Positions 50,501 through 62,296 are shown, counted from the stretch's first letter. The stretch is DNA of 64,000 nucleotides from Holothuria scabra (GCA_037179385.1 CM074196.1:31331986-31395985); one strand, 5' to 3'. Notes: generated from the letters alone by a model not told the origin. Numbers and translations: made by a program.

Positions 50501-51121
50501 AAGCACGGTAACTAACTTCACTCTTTCGTTTTGGGGTGTGGTGCATATGAAAAATCTGTCGATGGAATTTGATTACAACAGTGCTGTTGAAAGGGAAATA
50601 TCTTCTTTGTTTACAAAATATCATTTTAAAACCGATATGTACAGGTACAGACACAAAATTTAATCCAAGAAATGAGATTCCACCAAATACCAGAAAGAAA
50701 TTCAATTATGCTAAAGAAAATTATTTTCACGTAATGCCCTGAATGGAATGTAGTCACGAAGTACAATAATCTTTTCACCCAAACATTCAAAAATTGAACT
50801 CCCATGCAATCTCTGTCCGGACCTCTTCTAAACCAGGTCCAACTCCAGAAGAGAAACTGAACTTTTTATTTTTATTCGTTTTTCGGGGGGACTTTATTTC
50901 CCAGTTTCCAGGAGATTTTTTCCAGCCCAGGTTTGATTCGTTCACCTCCCCCTGCACGTATATCGGCCTCCTCAAAGTAAGGGGGATACTTGGTGGCCCT
51001 ATGAAACCTCTTTACTTTGTAGGCCAAGCAAGTTACTTCCTGCAAGCCTCTATAACCAGGGAGTTGCTACCCCTGCTCTAGCCAAGTGACGTGCCTTAGT
51101 TCATTTTGAGGGAAACACTTG

Positions 51122-51214
51122 CGTAGCTAGCCCGCGGAGGAGACGAATTCTTTTCGTTCAGCTCATCGCTACGAAAAACCAACTCTGCAGCCACAGAGGC
51201 GCTACGCAGGCTAG
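51122..51214. mobile_element. Small palindromic element, GCGTAGCGCC family
   Basis: CTAGCCCGCGGAGGAGACGA, CAGCTCATCGCTACGAAAAA and CACAGAGGCGCTACGCAGGC; the compact form of the family. Confidence 0.8.
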
Positions 51215-51470
51215 TGCGTTGCAAGCTATATGGTATAGTCCTTGTTCATTCGTATCCCTCGGAGGCTGGTGGTTGTGAAAGCCGGGAAGCTGAGAAAACA
51301 GAGTCCACGGGGTAGGGTAACACAGGTCACAATTACATCATCTTGAAATCAATCGTTAAGTTTTTTATCATTTGTTTGTCTGGCTTCTGGTGGTAGACAC
51401 TCCAAGGTTTTAGTTCCTCGGCGCAAATCTAGAAAACAATTCCCTCTAAAACCAAACGATATTTTACTAC

Positions 51471-51650
51471 CTTGTTTGTATACTTTTGCATTTTCATGCG
51501 GTACATTCGAAGGACATTGCGGGAACATCACTTCATAAGCTGGCGGTACATCGCCCCTGGATGAGTCGAATATGTCCCCGATGGTATTTAAAAGGGAGGT
51601 TAAGTCAATGACTTCCGTCATCAAATTTCGGACGTCGGAAGATTTTGAAC
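51471..51650 (-). CDS. Possible orphan exon, unknown product
   Basis: The frame reads VRNLMTEVIDLTSLLNTIGD, then GDVPPAYEVMFPQCPSNVPH, and meets a good donor CAAG|GTAGTA at 51470. No matching acceptor or partner exons were found. It lies on the same strand, about 2.6 kb upstream of the FReD gene's start. I do not recognise the domain. A chance frame is as likely as an exon. Confidence 0.22.
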
Positions 51651-51892
51651 CCAAACAAGGTCACATCATGAGATGTCTTGTGCAATGTCTTCTTGGTTTA
51701 CTCCCCGGGAGTTTCAACAGACTCCCTGGTTTACCAAATGCTTGGTTTTCTCCGTGTTAGTTCCATGGTTTGCTAAATCCATGGAAGTACTAGGGAGTAA
51801 TTCCATGCTAAATCCGAGGGAGAACTTCAATACTACAATGGAAGTACTTCCATGATACTACATGCATAGCCATGGCGGTTCTTTAACTCTCT

Positions 51893-51985
51893 CTAGTGCT
51901 ACCTGCGTAGCGCCTCTGTGGATGCCGCCCCTTTTCGTAGCGATGAGCTAAACGAAAGAACTTCGACTGTTCCGTAGTCAAACTC
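51893..51985. mobile_element. Small palindromic element, GCGTAGCGCC family, inverted
   Basis: ACCTGCGTAGCGCCTCTGTG and TTTTCGTAGCGATGAGCTAA: reverse orientation to the 51.1 kb copy. Confidence 0.8.
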
Positions 51986-52949
51986 TAGGGACGTAATTTC
52001 AAACCATTAAAGGGCATAGACAAAAAGTTCGATTGATTGCTATCCCAAGGGAAGAAGTGGAAAAATATTTTTGCCCTTGAAGCATGTCGGCCAATAAGGG
52101 GACAGCACGGTTTGCGTCCCTCCCCCAAATAAACTTAGTATGAAACATCTTTTGACTCCAGACCGTGGAAGTTGTCCGAGGTACTTCCATGTTCCGAAAA
52201 GGTCATTTTACAAAAGGACAAGAGCATGTAGGTGTTCCTAACTTATTGTGGAACGATAGCAAATATTCACTGATTTCTTCTGATTTCCCTTTCGAATGAA
52301 CTTGAATATATTACATATAGTACCCGAGGTATTGAAAACAGGGAATTACTCCTCGTGGAGTTCACAGTTCAGTAAGGAAGCATTTCCAAGTGGTTCTCAA
52401 AACCAATTCATGGAAGAGGATAAACTAGAAATTGAGATGTCTGCATTTTCTTTTAAATGAAATAGTGCACATAAGCGGGCACTTCAATTTTATTCTGAGT
52501 GTGTCAGGAGTCTTAAATTTATTTTGGTTTATAAAAATCCGATACTCTCAGTAATCGTTGTTGTATTATTTTGAATGATTCAGTCAAGGTTGGATGCGAA
52601 AATAAACTCACGTTGCGGTGACACACTTCCCTTTAAAAAGAGCAAGAGCCATCGCCCAAATCTTACTTTGAACTGAGAATAGGCGTACGAGGCGGGGTAC
52701 CGGAGGTGGGGTACTCGCCTTCCCAATTCGGACAAAAACAACTTAGGACCTATGGTCGGGTCCAGGGAAGCCACGCTCCTTGGTTTTTAGCCTGTTTGTA
52801 AGGTTTTAAAGTTGTTTTTTAAGGGTTGTCTTTACACTGGTCTAAAATTACTCACAGGGCAACTTCGATTAAGATTTTATTTTTTGAAGCAATACTAACT
52901 GCAGTGAAACTACTCTCAAGAGCAGATCCGACTGACATTTTGGAGAGGG

Positions 52950-53804
52950 CAGTGGCGTAGCCACGGGGGGGGGGGCTGGGGGCCTAGGCTCTCCAAATTT
53001 TCTCCCGCCCCCCTCCCGATTTTTTGCTCCATCCTAATAAGAATTTTTAAAACTGAGAAAAAATAAAATGTAGAAGTATATTTCAGATGACACTGATCAG
53101 TATGACATTGTTTTTTTGGTATGGTATGTCACTTGTAAATTCTCCACAAATACCTCCACAAAAATGCATATTTTGAAAATGCATCGTGCTCCCAAAAAGG
53201 GAAAACCCAAACGATCAGGACTATAGTCAGTTCAAAATTTTGCCACACATAGCACTTTTTTGCATATAGGCCGGGAAATCTTATAGGCAAAGAAAAAATT
53301 CTAAGAGGGGGACACAACTACTTTTGGTTTTCCTTTTGAAACTAAATTTTATTCAAATATGATTACACCATTTGCGATCTACGTCCTCCTGAAATTACAT
53401 TTTTTCCCCTAAGGGAAAAGGAGACATCAATTATTCCCTTTAATCCCATCTTTCAATCCACAGATCAGTAATGCCCCGTTTTGGGGCCCCTAATAAAAAG
53501 TGTATGCACGGCCTTGTGTATTACCATTTTCATAGATTGATTTTTCTCAATATTTAAGAAATGGTAGACATGAGATTTTTATTTTAGGGCTGGGTACATG
53601 CAGCTTAAAACACGTGGGAAGTGGCGATTCCGGCTACATGGAGAGTTTGTAAAGCCCATTTTTTTTTGCACTCTCCGCTCCAACCGGTGGTAGCGCTCCG
53701 CTTAGATAATAGTCTTGCCACGCCTGACCTTCGGAGGTGCCAGCCTCCCTCCCACTTGTCACCTCGATAGGCCCCCTAAAAATTCTTTTTGGCTGACTCC
53801 ACAG
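52950..53804. mobile_element. hAT-like non-autonomous element, CAGTGGCGTAGCC ends
   Basis: Left CAGTGGCGTAGCCACGGGGG, right GGCTGACTCCACAG (decayed complement). About 430 bp of the right part is repeated at 60.4-60.83 kb. CAGTGGCGTAGCC-type ends are a common hAT-family feature in animals. No transposase frame. Confidence 0.7.
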
Positions 53805-54124
53805 TAAGAAAGTGAGCTGAACTAGAAAGAGAGAGATAGGCCTAATCCTGTTTGAAGGGTTACTTGAGCTGTGTTCCAAATTTGACGTATAGTCGGAAGT
53901 GTCAAGAAAATTTTGAAAAAACACAACCCCTCGATCAGACAGCCGGAAATGGCATTTCCAATGTTATTTGCGATATTTTCACTTGCAAAACATGGAAATT
54001 CACTGACTTTCCTTTTCAACAGAGGAATCTAATCCTACAAAATTCATAGTTACTCTCTGACTATAGAAGACATATTTTTTGAAAATCTCAAATCTCAGTT
54101 TGGGACACCACTGGGATTCTATCT

Positions 54125-54200
54125 AAAGGGTCAATCATAAAACAAAAAAATCTACTACACTAATTCAAGTTGGGGTGGGGTGACAGCATTTCTCCTTTAA
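54125..54200. mobile_element. Fragment of family 2 MITE
   Basis: GGTCAATCATAAAAC, TCTACTACACTAATTCAAGT and TTTCTCCTTTAA match the right end of the 3.0 kb copy. Confidence 0.5.
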
Positions 54201-55024
54201 AATTTATACTTAGCTCTCCGTTCAAAACTGTTTTGCAAAAGGCCAAAGGGTTAGAGCTGACCCGGCAGTTTGGAATTTAGAAGTGAGAAGGGGCCAGATT
54301 AAACGAAAATATACAGTCACCCAAACTATTAAATTGTGTAGTTCGCGTATAGAGTACACTATCCCGTTTTCTTGAACGACTCTCGAGAATTACATGTCAT
54401 TCCCCGTCTCTCTAAGTTTTGAGATTCTCGAGGAGTAGCAACTGCTTGGTTCACATAAAATGTTATTAGGAAACTTCGAAAGAAATAAAAAGAATGTTGA
54501 AAAATTTAGCTTATTTCATTATTTCAAAACAACGAAGAACTACCATGGAAGTACTACACCTCGGAGGTAATACTTCCATGTTCAAAATAAGTTTGTCCGA
54601 CTGCGCAATTTGGAATTGTTATCTTTTCCAATATTTTCAATAGTAAGGAAGTCCTCGAGACCCTTTCCTGACATTTTTGTACATTTTATGATGATGATAA
54701 CCTTGAAGGAAACTTCAAAAACTCCGACACTACCTATTACTACATGAGAACTAACCATCCTTTCATAGTCAGATCATCGTAACTATGAACTACAAGCTAG
54801 GGAACAGTGTGTCTGGGCAGCCGTACAAAGCTTCATACAGAGAAAACGTGCTCAGTATCTCAGTAATTTCCCTGCCTTATTTCATGACAAACCATCGGTT
54901 GGCATGGGCGGACATGAAGGTCAGTCATGTGACTTTCATGTGACTGCCCATACAGCTTCAACTGCTAGCTCGTGAACCGTGTGTCACATTTTAGTTCATG
55001 ATCCAAGAAGCTGGTTAGATCATA

Positions 55025-55133
55025 TCCTGCGTAGCGCGTCTGTGGCTGCAGCCCTCTTTAGGTTGCCGCCCCTCAGATGATTTTTTCGTAGCTGTGCGTG
55101 AGCTGGACGAAAAAAATCGTTCGCGGGCTTGTT
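55025..55133. mobile_element. Small palindromic element, GCGTAGCGCC family, inverted
   Basis: TCCTGCGTAGCGCGTCTGTG, GCTGCAGCCC and AATCGTTCGCGGGCTTG. Confidence 0.78.
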
Positions 55134-55373
55134 AAAGCAGGGCAACTCCCTGGTTAGAGTTAGCATGGGAGTACTACCTCCATGTTGTAGATTGTCAGCT
55201 GAGCCACTATCTACATTAGTTCATTGTGCTCCACATGAATCCTACTTGATTTGCAATTGCAGTTCTGCCGGGGTTGGAACAGGTAACGATGACAAATTTT
55301 TATCGTTCAAAATACCTTTTGATATGTGCTGAAAAGCCTAACAAAATAAATAAAAATTACACTTGTGTCCAGA

Positions 55374-55480
55374 GGGCCGTTCCACAAAGAGTTACGCACA
55401 ATCTTAAGTTTGATTCACCATACTTAAGCCAACAGTAAATCATACTTAAGATCGTGCGTAACTCTTTGTGGAACGGGCCC
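55374..55480. mobile_element. Palindromic MITE, GGCCGTTCCACAAAGAG ends
   Basis: GGCCGTTCCACAAAGAGTTA then CGCACAATCTTAAG is mirrored by CTTAAGATCGTGCG then TAACTCTTTGTGGAACGGGC. Short loop, about 107 bp. Confidence 0.85.
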
Positions 55481-55505
55481 CAGATGGCATTTACGCGCCC
55501 GGGTA

Positions 55506-55650
55506 GATGCACACTGTTTAACAAGGTGTTTCCTGATTGGCTGTTGTCATTGTATTGTATCGATTGTATTCTTTGTGCGGGTTAGGGATTAGTCTAAGGA
55601 TTAGGGTTACGTTAGCCAGTTAGGAAATTTCTTGTTAAAGAGTGTGCATC
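55506..55650. mobile_element. About 145 bp MITE with GTTTAACAA ends, copy 1
   Basis: ATGCACACTGTTTAACAAGG at left and CTTGTTAAAGAGTGTGCAT at right. Interior TTGGCTGTTG, GGGTTAGGGATTAGT and AGGGTTACGTTAGCC. Confidence 0.8.
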
Positions 55651-56016
55651 GCCCCGCATTTGCTCGCATACTGAATTTATTGCTCTTGAAACCTATAATT
55701 TGCATACAGAGAAAAGAAAATCATCTATTTAGTTGCACATATAAACTGGCAATATCATTTTGTCATCACAGCCCTTTTTAACACATATGCGCCGGCCCCA
55801 ATCTCACATTTCCTTTGCAACATACACGGATGCTCTGCCCTAGCTACCCGCGTAGCAGATAGTGTTTCCTCAGTTTCTCGTTTTCCACAACCGGATAAGG
55901 ATATGACTGAACAAGAAATATCCCGCACCGTCCTTCTACGCAGATAATCGGCTTTAGCAGTGAGCTCACCCCGGGTTCTTTTTATCCCAAAAAATTGTTT
56001 CCAGTGTACACAGGCC

Positions 56017-56322
56017 TTAATGGGCCAGTTCCCTCGCCCTAAACTTCATTTTTGTTAATGGTAACAGAAATTCTTAATTGACTCAGCTCTTTGTTTGACA
56101 GCTAATTCAAATGATGCAGTGACAGAGTACCAAAGCCTATATTATACTGCATGAACTGTGTTAGTGTTTTGATTGTACACATTGAGCTTTTCTATACTCA
56201 CGTTGAAGCAATAAACTGAAATTATATCCAGACGATAATGAACTTCAGACAATTGTGAGTAGGGCTAAAGTGAGAAGGTTAGGAGTATTTGTACTGTTTG
56301 GGGTGAGAGAATTGGGCTTTTA
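56017..56322. mobile_element. TTAA-flanked MITE, family 1
   Basis: Left CTTAATGGGCCAGTTCCCTC; interior TTTGACAGCTAATTCAAATG; right CTGTTTGGGGTGAGAGAATT with the final TTAA mutated to TTTA. Confidence 0.8.
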
Positions 56323-56329
56323 GGGTCGG

Positions 56330-56600
56330 TCACTGTTTCTAAGGGACGCAAACATTTGTTTGCATTGACGCACCCCTTTTCACTCAATTGGTCAAATATT
56401 TCATAGACTTTGACGCACGCTCCTGCAGAATATAACACACCTGTGCAGAGGCTAAGTATTTGGAAAATTTTGACACCGTCTTTATCACAGCTTGGACAAT
56501 CGTGATGTACATTTGACTTCACACTCTCCGGGCAGGCCAGAGGGTGTGTCTCAAAATTGATTAGAACATCAAGTTCAGCTTGTAAGAAATCAAAGCAAGA
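56330..56600 (-). CDS. Possible Cys-rich relic frame
   Basis: The frame reads CFDFLQAELDVLINF, then HPLACPESVKSNVHHDCPSC and FQILSLCTG at a CAG|GTGTGT donor-like site, then continues to CLRPLETVTD. The upstream part of the same frame is a common repeat with a poly-C run. Unknown; exon, relic or chance. Confidence 0.15.
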
Positions 56601-57664
56601 AAATGAGTGCTTCGTAACTACTTTTTCCAAAGTCCACCCCCCCCCCCGACCCTCTGGCAAATGGCCGTTCGGCGAAACCAAACTTGAGTGCTCCCTTGCT
56701 TCTAACACGTTATGTGACAAGCTGATATGCTGCCATAGGCTAAACTTTTATTTATCAACCGGACTCAATCAACCGAACCCAGAGTGACTTATGCTGAATG
56801 GAAGTGGGGCAGGGAGATTTTGGCAATTGGTGTCAGAAAATGAGCGCGAATTGCGTATCTTTAATACATGTGCCCTATATGAGCATACACCAACGTCACT
56901 GTCGTGTTCGTCTCTATATTTTGCCATCCAGGGGTCCATTTTGCAACAATTGTTACTTAGGGGCTGCTGTACGCCCGTACCGGTAACACATCTACAGCTC
57001 ATGATCACAGGCATCCAGCGTTCCAAATTGCATGTCCTGAAGTCACGTGCATAACCAATATTCCATTCTTATCGGTGTCAAGTTGACTATGTTCGTATTA
57101 ACAGGTTGCTCGATTTCTCGTGAGCAAAGTTAACGTGACTACAAACGGAACGCAGCTCTCGGGGTTTTATAAATAAGAACAGTTAAAGATGGCCCTGCAG
57201 TGTGCCATGTTGATATATATATATCGACTCTTCAAATGAAAAAAGATTAAAATGTCCACGGAAGAGAGCATGGACTTTCCTTAGATAACTAGCGGCTAAT
57301 TTGAAGAAGTGACCAAAGAAAGAGTAGCCATAATGTTTCTTATTTCGTTTCAAGAGCCAAAATATTAACCCAAACAAACTTCAGTAATCCCGACGACCTG
57401 CTTGATTTTTCTCAAAAGAAGGCAACATTTTTCAATGAAATAAAAAAAGTTTTCAAGTCCGATACCGGTACAATAAATAAAAAGCAATCCAAATTTTTAA
57501 ATCTTCTGGGATACCTTCCCATTTACTAGGCGTCATGTATGGGAAATTTGTTTAAAAGCACCCCCCCCCCCCCTCCTCCTAAAATATGAAATGTCAGGAC
57601 ATATTCCTATGTCGTGCGGGAGAGCATTAATCCACTTGATAAAATTCTTGTAATTACAAAGTTT

Positions 57665-58174
57665 TTAATTTGCGTATTTGCTAATATTAGCTCCAGACTT
57701 TGATATATTTCTTAAAAGGTCACAAAATTTGGGCTGCCCTCCCGTACAGTGTCCGCAAATTGTGCCGTATTGTCCTTTCGCCAAGCTCTCGATCGGGGTT
57801 CCTATTGCTGGTCTCTTGAAGAGCTTGGTCTCTATGCATGCCGGTCCAGGGAGCAAGCTGTCGGTCAAATCCTGTCACCACGTCTGGTCGTGGCCAGTGA
57901 TGTGTCTTTGGCACTTGTAGAACAAATATGGAGGATGAAATATTCCACTTGTGGCCAGTCGAATCAACACACTATGAACCTTCTGCCAACGGACGGTGGA
58001 CCTACTGAAGAATAAAATTGCAATAGATGTGTAACTATGCATTGTCGACCTCTTTTGTGGTCCATCTGAGAAATGTCTGGTAGTCGGTTCGGTCACGTTC
58101 TGCTGATGATTGGTTAAACTTTCACCCAGCATGCATTTCTGTGCCAAGACATCCAACGACTTTGCGTCGGCCAC
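57665..58174 (-). pseudogene. Possible eroded coding sequence, unknown
   Basis: Pieces such as DVLAQKCMLGESLTNHQQNV, FYKCQRHITGHDQ and GQYGTICGHCTGGQPKFC are in different minus-strand frames of a stretch less AT-rich than its surroundings. This suggests an old frameshifted gene or transposon. No family recognised. Confidence 0.2.
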
Positions 58175-58258
58175 ACATCCACAGATTCCTTGTAAGGCTT
58201 TTCACATAGTCTACAGTTATAATGTCACATCCGAGCGAAAGTGCTATACATCGTCACT

Positions 58259-58562
58259 TTAAAAGCGAAATCCTCTCAGCCCAAACTACAATTTTTGCAG
58301 TTGGCACAGCACTTTGACTGACAGCAAGTCCAAAAATGTAGATTATCAGTGCTCATCTTTTACAGGCCTATATACACAGTATGTTCTGTACTGAGAGTGT
58401 TCAATTTCACATTGGGGTCTTGTATACTCGGCACCCTGAAGCAATGAACTGAGATTGTGTCTGGGTGAGGAAGAATTTTAAACAGTTGTGGGAGGTGCTT
58501 AATTAAGTTAGTAGGTTTGGAGATTGGAACTGACTGTTGCAGTAAGGGTATTAATCCCTTAA
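58259..58562. mobile_element. TTAA-flanked MITE, family 1
   Basis: TTAA at both edges; left GCGAAATCCTCTCAGCCCAA; interior GCAATGAACTGAGATTGTGT and GTGGGAGG; right end diverged (GACTGTTGCAGTAAGG). Confidence 0.78.
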
Positions 58563-58752
58563 GTAGTGTGACCTGTTGACTTTCACATCATTCCCCCGGC
58601 AAAATTCTACCGCGATCTAGTCATAGTCATTTCTCAGCAAAATATTTACGTTCATCATTTGATTCGACAAATGTTTGGTCTGTTTGTGAATAGGGATGTG
58701 ATAACATTGGAAGCATAAATTGGAAGCATAAATTTAATAGAAAAGTCACTAT

Positions 58753-58858
58753 GTAGCCTGCGGAGCGAACGAACTTTTTTAGTTCAGCCTCTCCACTACA
58801 AAAAAAAAAAAAAACCAATTGAGGGACGGCAGCCATAGAGGTGCTATTCAGGTAGTGG
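58753..58858. mobile_element. Small palindromic element, GCGTAGCGCC family, decayed
   Basis: GTAGCCTGCGGAGCGAACGA and AGCCATAGAGGTGCTATTCA with a poly-A run inside. Confidence 0.7.
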
Positions 58859-58991
58859 CGTATGCAGGCGGCCATCAGGCAATGGCTCCCCTCACGGATG
58901 CCAATTGTTTTTCTTTTTTGTTTTAGATCATAGAAATAAGTACAGGTACTTTAGTAACACAGAATTTGCTTCAAAAGGTAGCATATGCGGC

Positions 58992-59094
58992 ACTAGCCCA
59001 CGGGGCGGATGAATTTTTTCGTCCAGCTCATCGCTACGAAAAAATCAACGGCAGCCTAAAGGGGCTGCAGCCACAGAGGCGCTACGCAGGTTAA
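58992..59094. mobile_element. Small palindromic element, GCGTAGCGCC family
   Basis: CTAGCCCACGGGGCGGATGA, CAGCTCATCGCTACGAAAAA and CAGCCACAGAGGCGCTACGC. Confidence 0.8.
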
Positions 59095-59815
59095 TCCGGC
59101 ACCAGATTGCACCTCTTTCACTCCTTTCCCGACCCGCAAAGACCTACGCGGCGAGGTCGGGAGAGCGGAGGGTGTGTAAGTCTGGTGACCAATAGATTGT
59201 CATTTATCATGTCAAATACATAAGCCGTAAAACCCAATAGTCGGGATTTCAGGCAGACATAGAAAATGTTATCAATTCAGCGAGTTTTGTATTTAGCCAA
59301 GAGTCACAATAGGTAAACATTAGCTTTATTTTCAGTTCCTTTGTTTAGTCCTCACTCGACAAGATTCAAGACCATTTTATCTAATAGATGGTTATAAGAA
59401 TCTTAAAGGCCACTAAATCTGTCGCATCAAATCACGAAAGATGATTTCGGGCTCTTCTTCCAAAAATGTGCAAAGACTACACACCGACTGCTTAGATTCT
59501 TCCTAAAAGTTTGGAAAAACTATTTCCGGTTAACTAAGGGGTCTGATTTTTCGAAAATTTCTGCTCGATCCTCGCGAACTGATGGTGGCGCTCCGCTAAG
59601 ATGGTCTTTATGGCAGAATTGCGTTTTTTGGGCTTTTGCGCGAGAAAAGGGAATATATTACGTAACAAATTTATACTATCAAAATGAAATAATATATTAT
59701 GTATTTAACAAAAAAAAAAGGTTAAAAATTGGTAAGCAACAAAAATGTTTTTACAAACAGTATGTTCCAATAACAGATATTCCTTCAATGGGAAATATAA
59801 CCCACTTCCAACCAA

Positions 59816-60202
59816 AATATTTGTAACCAAACCTTATTTATAACGAAACAAAAAACATTTGCTACGAAAAAATATATTATCAACGAAAAATTATGTTATG
59901 AACGAAAAAATATTTTTTGCAAGGAACAAATTTATTAGCAGCGAAAATATATTTGCAACGAAAAATACACTATCAATGAAAAAATATATTTGAAACAAAA
60001 AGATATGTTATCCACGAATAAATAAATTTTCAGTAAAAAATATATTTGCAAGGAAAATGATTATTTGCAACGAAAAACGTATTTGCAAAGAAAAATGTAT
60101 AATCAATGAAAAGATATATTTCTGACAAAAAATGTATATTTGCAAGGGAAAAATTGACTTGCAACCGAAAAATATATTTGCAACGAAAAAATATATCATC
60201 AT
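59816..60202 (+). repeat. AT-rich minisatellite, TATTTGCAACGAAAAA-type unit
   Basis: About 17-22 bp units (ATATTTGCAACGAAAAA with GCAAGGAAAA and TATCAACGAAAA variants) repeat some 20 times. Long open frames across it are a by-product of the repeat. Confidence 0.85.
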
Positions 60203-60394
60203 CGTAGTCTCCAACATAGGCGTTTTTCCCAAAGATTTAGTACACTGAGTTGTGTGAACGCGAAAAAAATTCATGCGTGCAAACACTATGATAGGCCGTG
60301 GGGCGCGCGGCGCTCCGCTCGTACACGTACAGTACGTATGTACGTACTGCATAGCTAACCTAGCGCGTCTATACTCAGCCTAGCCGTTAGTTTT

Positions 60395-60832
60395 GCCATT
60401 ATCTACGTCCTCCTGAAGTTTACAATTTTTCCCAAGAGAAAGGAAGAGACCGGTTCCCTTTCGTCTCATCGGCCAAGCCACAGATCAGAAATGCCCAGTT
60501 TTGGTGTCCCTAAAAGGTGTATGTATTACCTTTTTCATTGATTGATTTATTTATTCTCATTATTTGAGAAGTGGTACTAGACATGAGATTCGTATTTCAA
60601 GACTGGGTACATCCAGCTTAAAACACGTGGGAACTGGGAAGTGCCGTTTCCGGCCATCTGGGGGGTTGTAAAGCGCAAATTTTGGTGTACGCTCCACGCC
60701 AACTGATGGCGACGTTCCGCTTAGATAGTCTTGCCGCGCCTGACCGGGCCATCCCCCCCCCCCCCACTTGTTACCTAGTCCCTGCACTTGTAACCTTGGC
60801 CCCCTAAAAATTCAGTCCTGGCTACGCCACTG
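60395..60832. mobile_element. Right part of hAT-like element, nested
   Basis: Direct counterpart of 53.38-53.80 kb (ATCTACGTCCTCCTGAA, ACACGTGGGAA, CGCTTAGATA blocks) with an intact right end CCTGGCTACGCCACTG at 60817-60832. The left part is absent. It sits inside the 59.6-60.95 kb inverted-repeat element. Confidence 0.7.
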
Positions 60833-62154
60833 TTGCTAACCAATTTTTAGGAGCATTTTTTGTTAAATACATAATATATTATTTCATTTTGATAATGTAA
60901 TTTGTTTCGCAATATATACCCTTTTCTCGCGCCATAGTGGGCAAAAAAAAAATTCAAACTGAAATGTTCCCGTTGCCTATGCCAATCGATGCTCTTTTCT
61001 AGACTTCTAGAAGTATGCAAATTTAAAAACAAATTTTGCTTTGAAAGTTAATTAGCGTACATGGCACTAGATTGCATGTTAAGACACAAAATTTTCAGTC
61101 ATCCCATGAACCTCCACAATCCAACATTCAACACTATTCCTGTCAAAGTACTTGAAAAAGCCAAAAAAAATTCAATGGCCCCAGGGCCAGTGATTTCTCA
61201 GCATGTTTCACCCCCCCCCTTCCCTTCAGAGAAATCCGTCGTCAGGTACGCCATAGTCGCCATTGGGCTTAGGCTAATCTATTGGTTGGTTGGGTGTCTA
61301 AAAATTGGACAAAATAATTTTGAGAGATTTGCAAGGTGAACTTTATTGACCCAAGTCCCTTCCCCTGTGGGCTGGGGGTTCAGAATATCCCACGGCATTT
61401 CCTGTCTGTCGTAAGAGGCGACAGAAGGGAAACCATACTTTCACTTGAACCATCTTTGAAAATAAATTTAACTTTAAACCTTTTATTGAGTTGAATGACC
61501 CTGTATAACACAACCATGTGGGGCCCATAGATATCATCTCACTAACTTGACCCAATTTTCCCCCTACTCTTGTTGGATGTTGCTCAAGTTCAATTTATTT
61601 TTCTTTTAACCTCCGAAGAGATTTCAGAAACTCAATATGAATGTATATATACAAACTTAGTACAAAATACAACCTTGCAAAAGTATAAAAAAAAGATCAG
61701 ACAAGTGAATGAAAAAAAAGAAAAAGAAAATCTTAATGCTGTAAGCCATTCATTAACTTTTAAGTGACAAAAATATTGGCACCAGTCTTTATAAGGATCA
61801 TAACGTAAATAAGCAATTGAATTTAAGTTACTAACGGAACTTTTCTATCATTCTAGAACAGAAATAACTTAGATTCCGTAGGACTACTTTACTTTTAGAT
61901 TGAAAAAAGAGTTCCATTTTAAAGGTACTTGTCCTGTTCTAAAATATTTTTCAAGTACATAAGTTACGTTCGTCTGAAAAGTAGGGACACTCAAAAATGT
62001 AGTGAAATTCATCTCCGATTTGGCTATTGGGGCACAAGGTGCAAATTCTTTCATGTAAGACGAGATTTTGGTACCTGCCAGAGATTGAGGGATGTTGATG
62101 TTACTACATCGAAATTTGCAAAGATTTGAAGATCCAGGAAGACTTAAATATTTT

Positions 62155-62296
62155 GGGGGGAAGGGGAGGGGAGTGGCGGGGAGTGGCGGGGAGTGGGAGG
62201 GGGAGGGGGAGAGGTGGGGAGGGGTGGAGGGGTGGGGTGGGGTGGGGAGGGGGTGGCAGGGGGTGGGGGTGGGAGGTGTGGGCGGTGGGGTTGAAA
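62155..62296 (+). repeat. G-rich minisatellite, G-quadruplex-prone
   Basis: About 140 bp almost only G with A or T spacers (GGGGAGTGGCGGGGAGTGG, GGGGTGGGGTGGGGAGGGGG). Open frames on both strands here are artefacts of composition. Confidence 0.9.

Larger units (their letters stand above)
59623..60948. mobile_element. Inverted-repeat element with about 110 bp arms
   Basis: The left arm 59623-59732 (TTTTGCGCGAGAAAAGGG, TATCAAAATGAAATAATATA) is the complement of the right arm 60840-60948 (TATATTATTTCATTTTGATA, CCCTTTTCTCGCGCC). Between them lie a minisatellite and an hAT-like fragment. Confidence 0.75.

Noticed and set aside
60008..60352. Phe/Ile-rich frame resembling a membrane protein
   Set aside because: Produced by the AT-rich 17-22 bp minisatellite.
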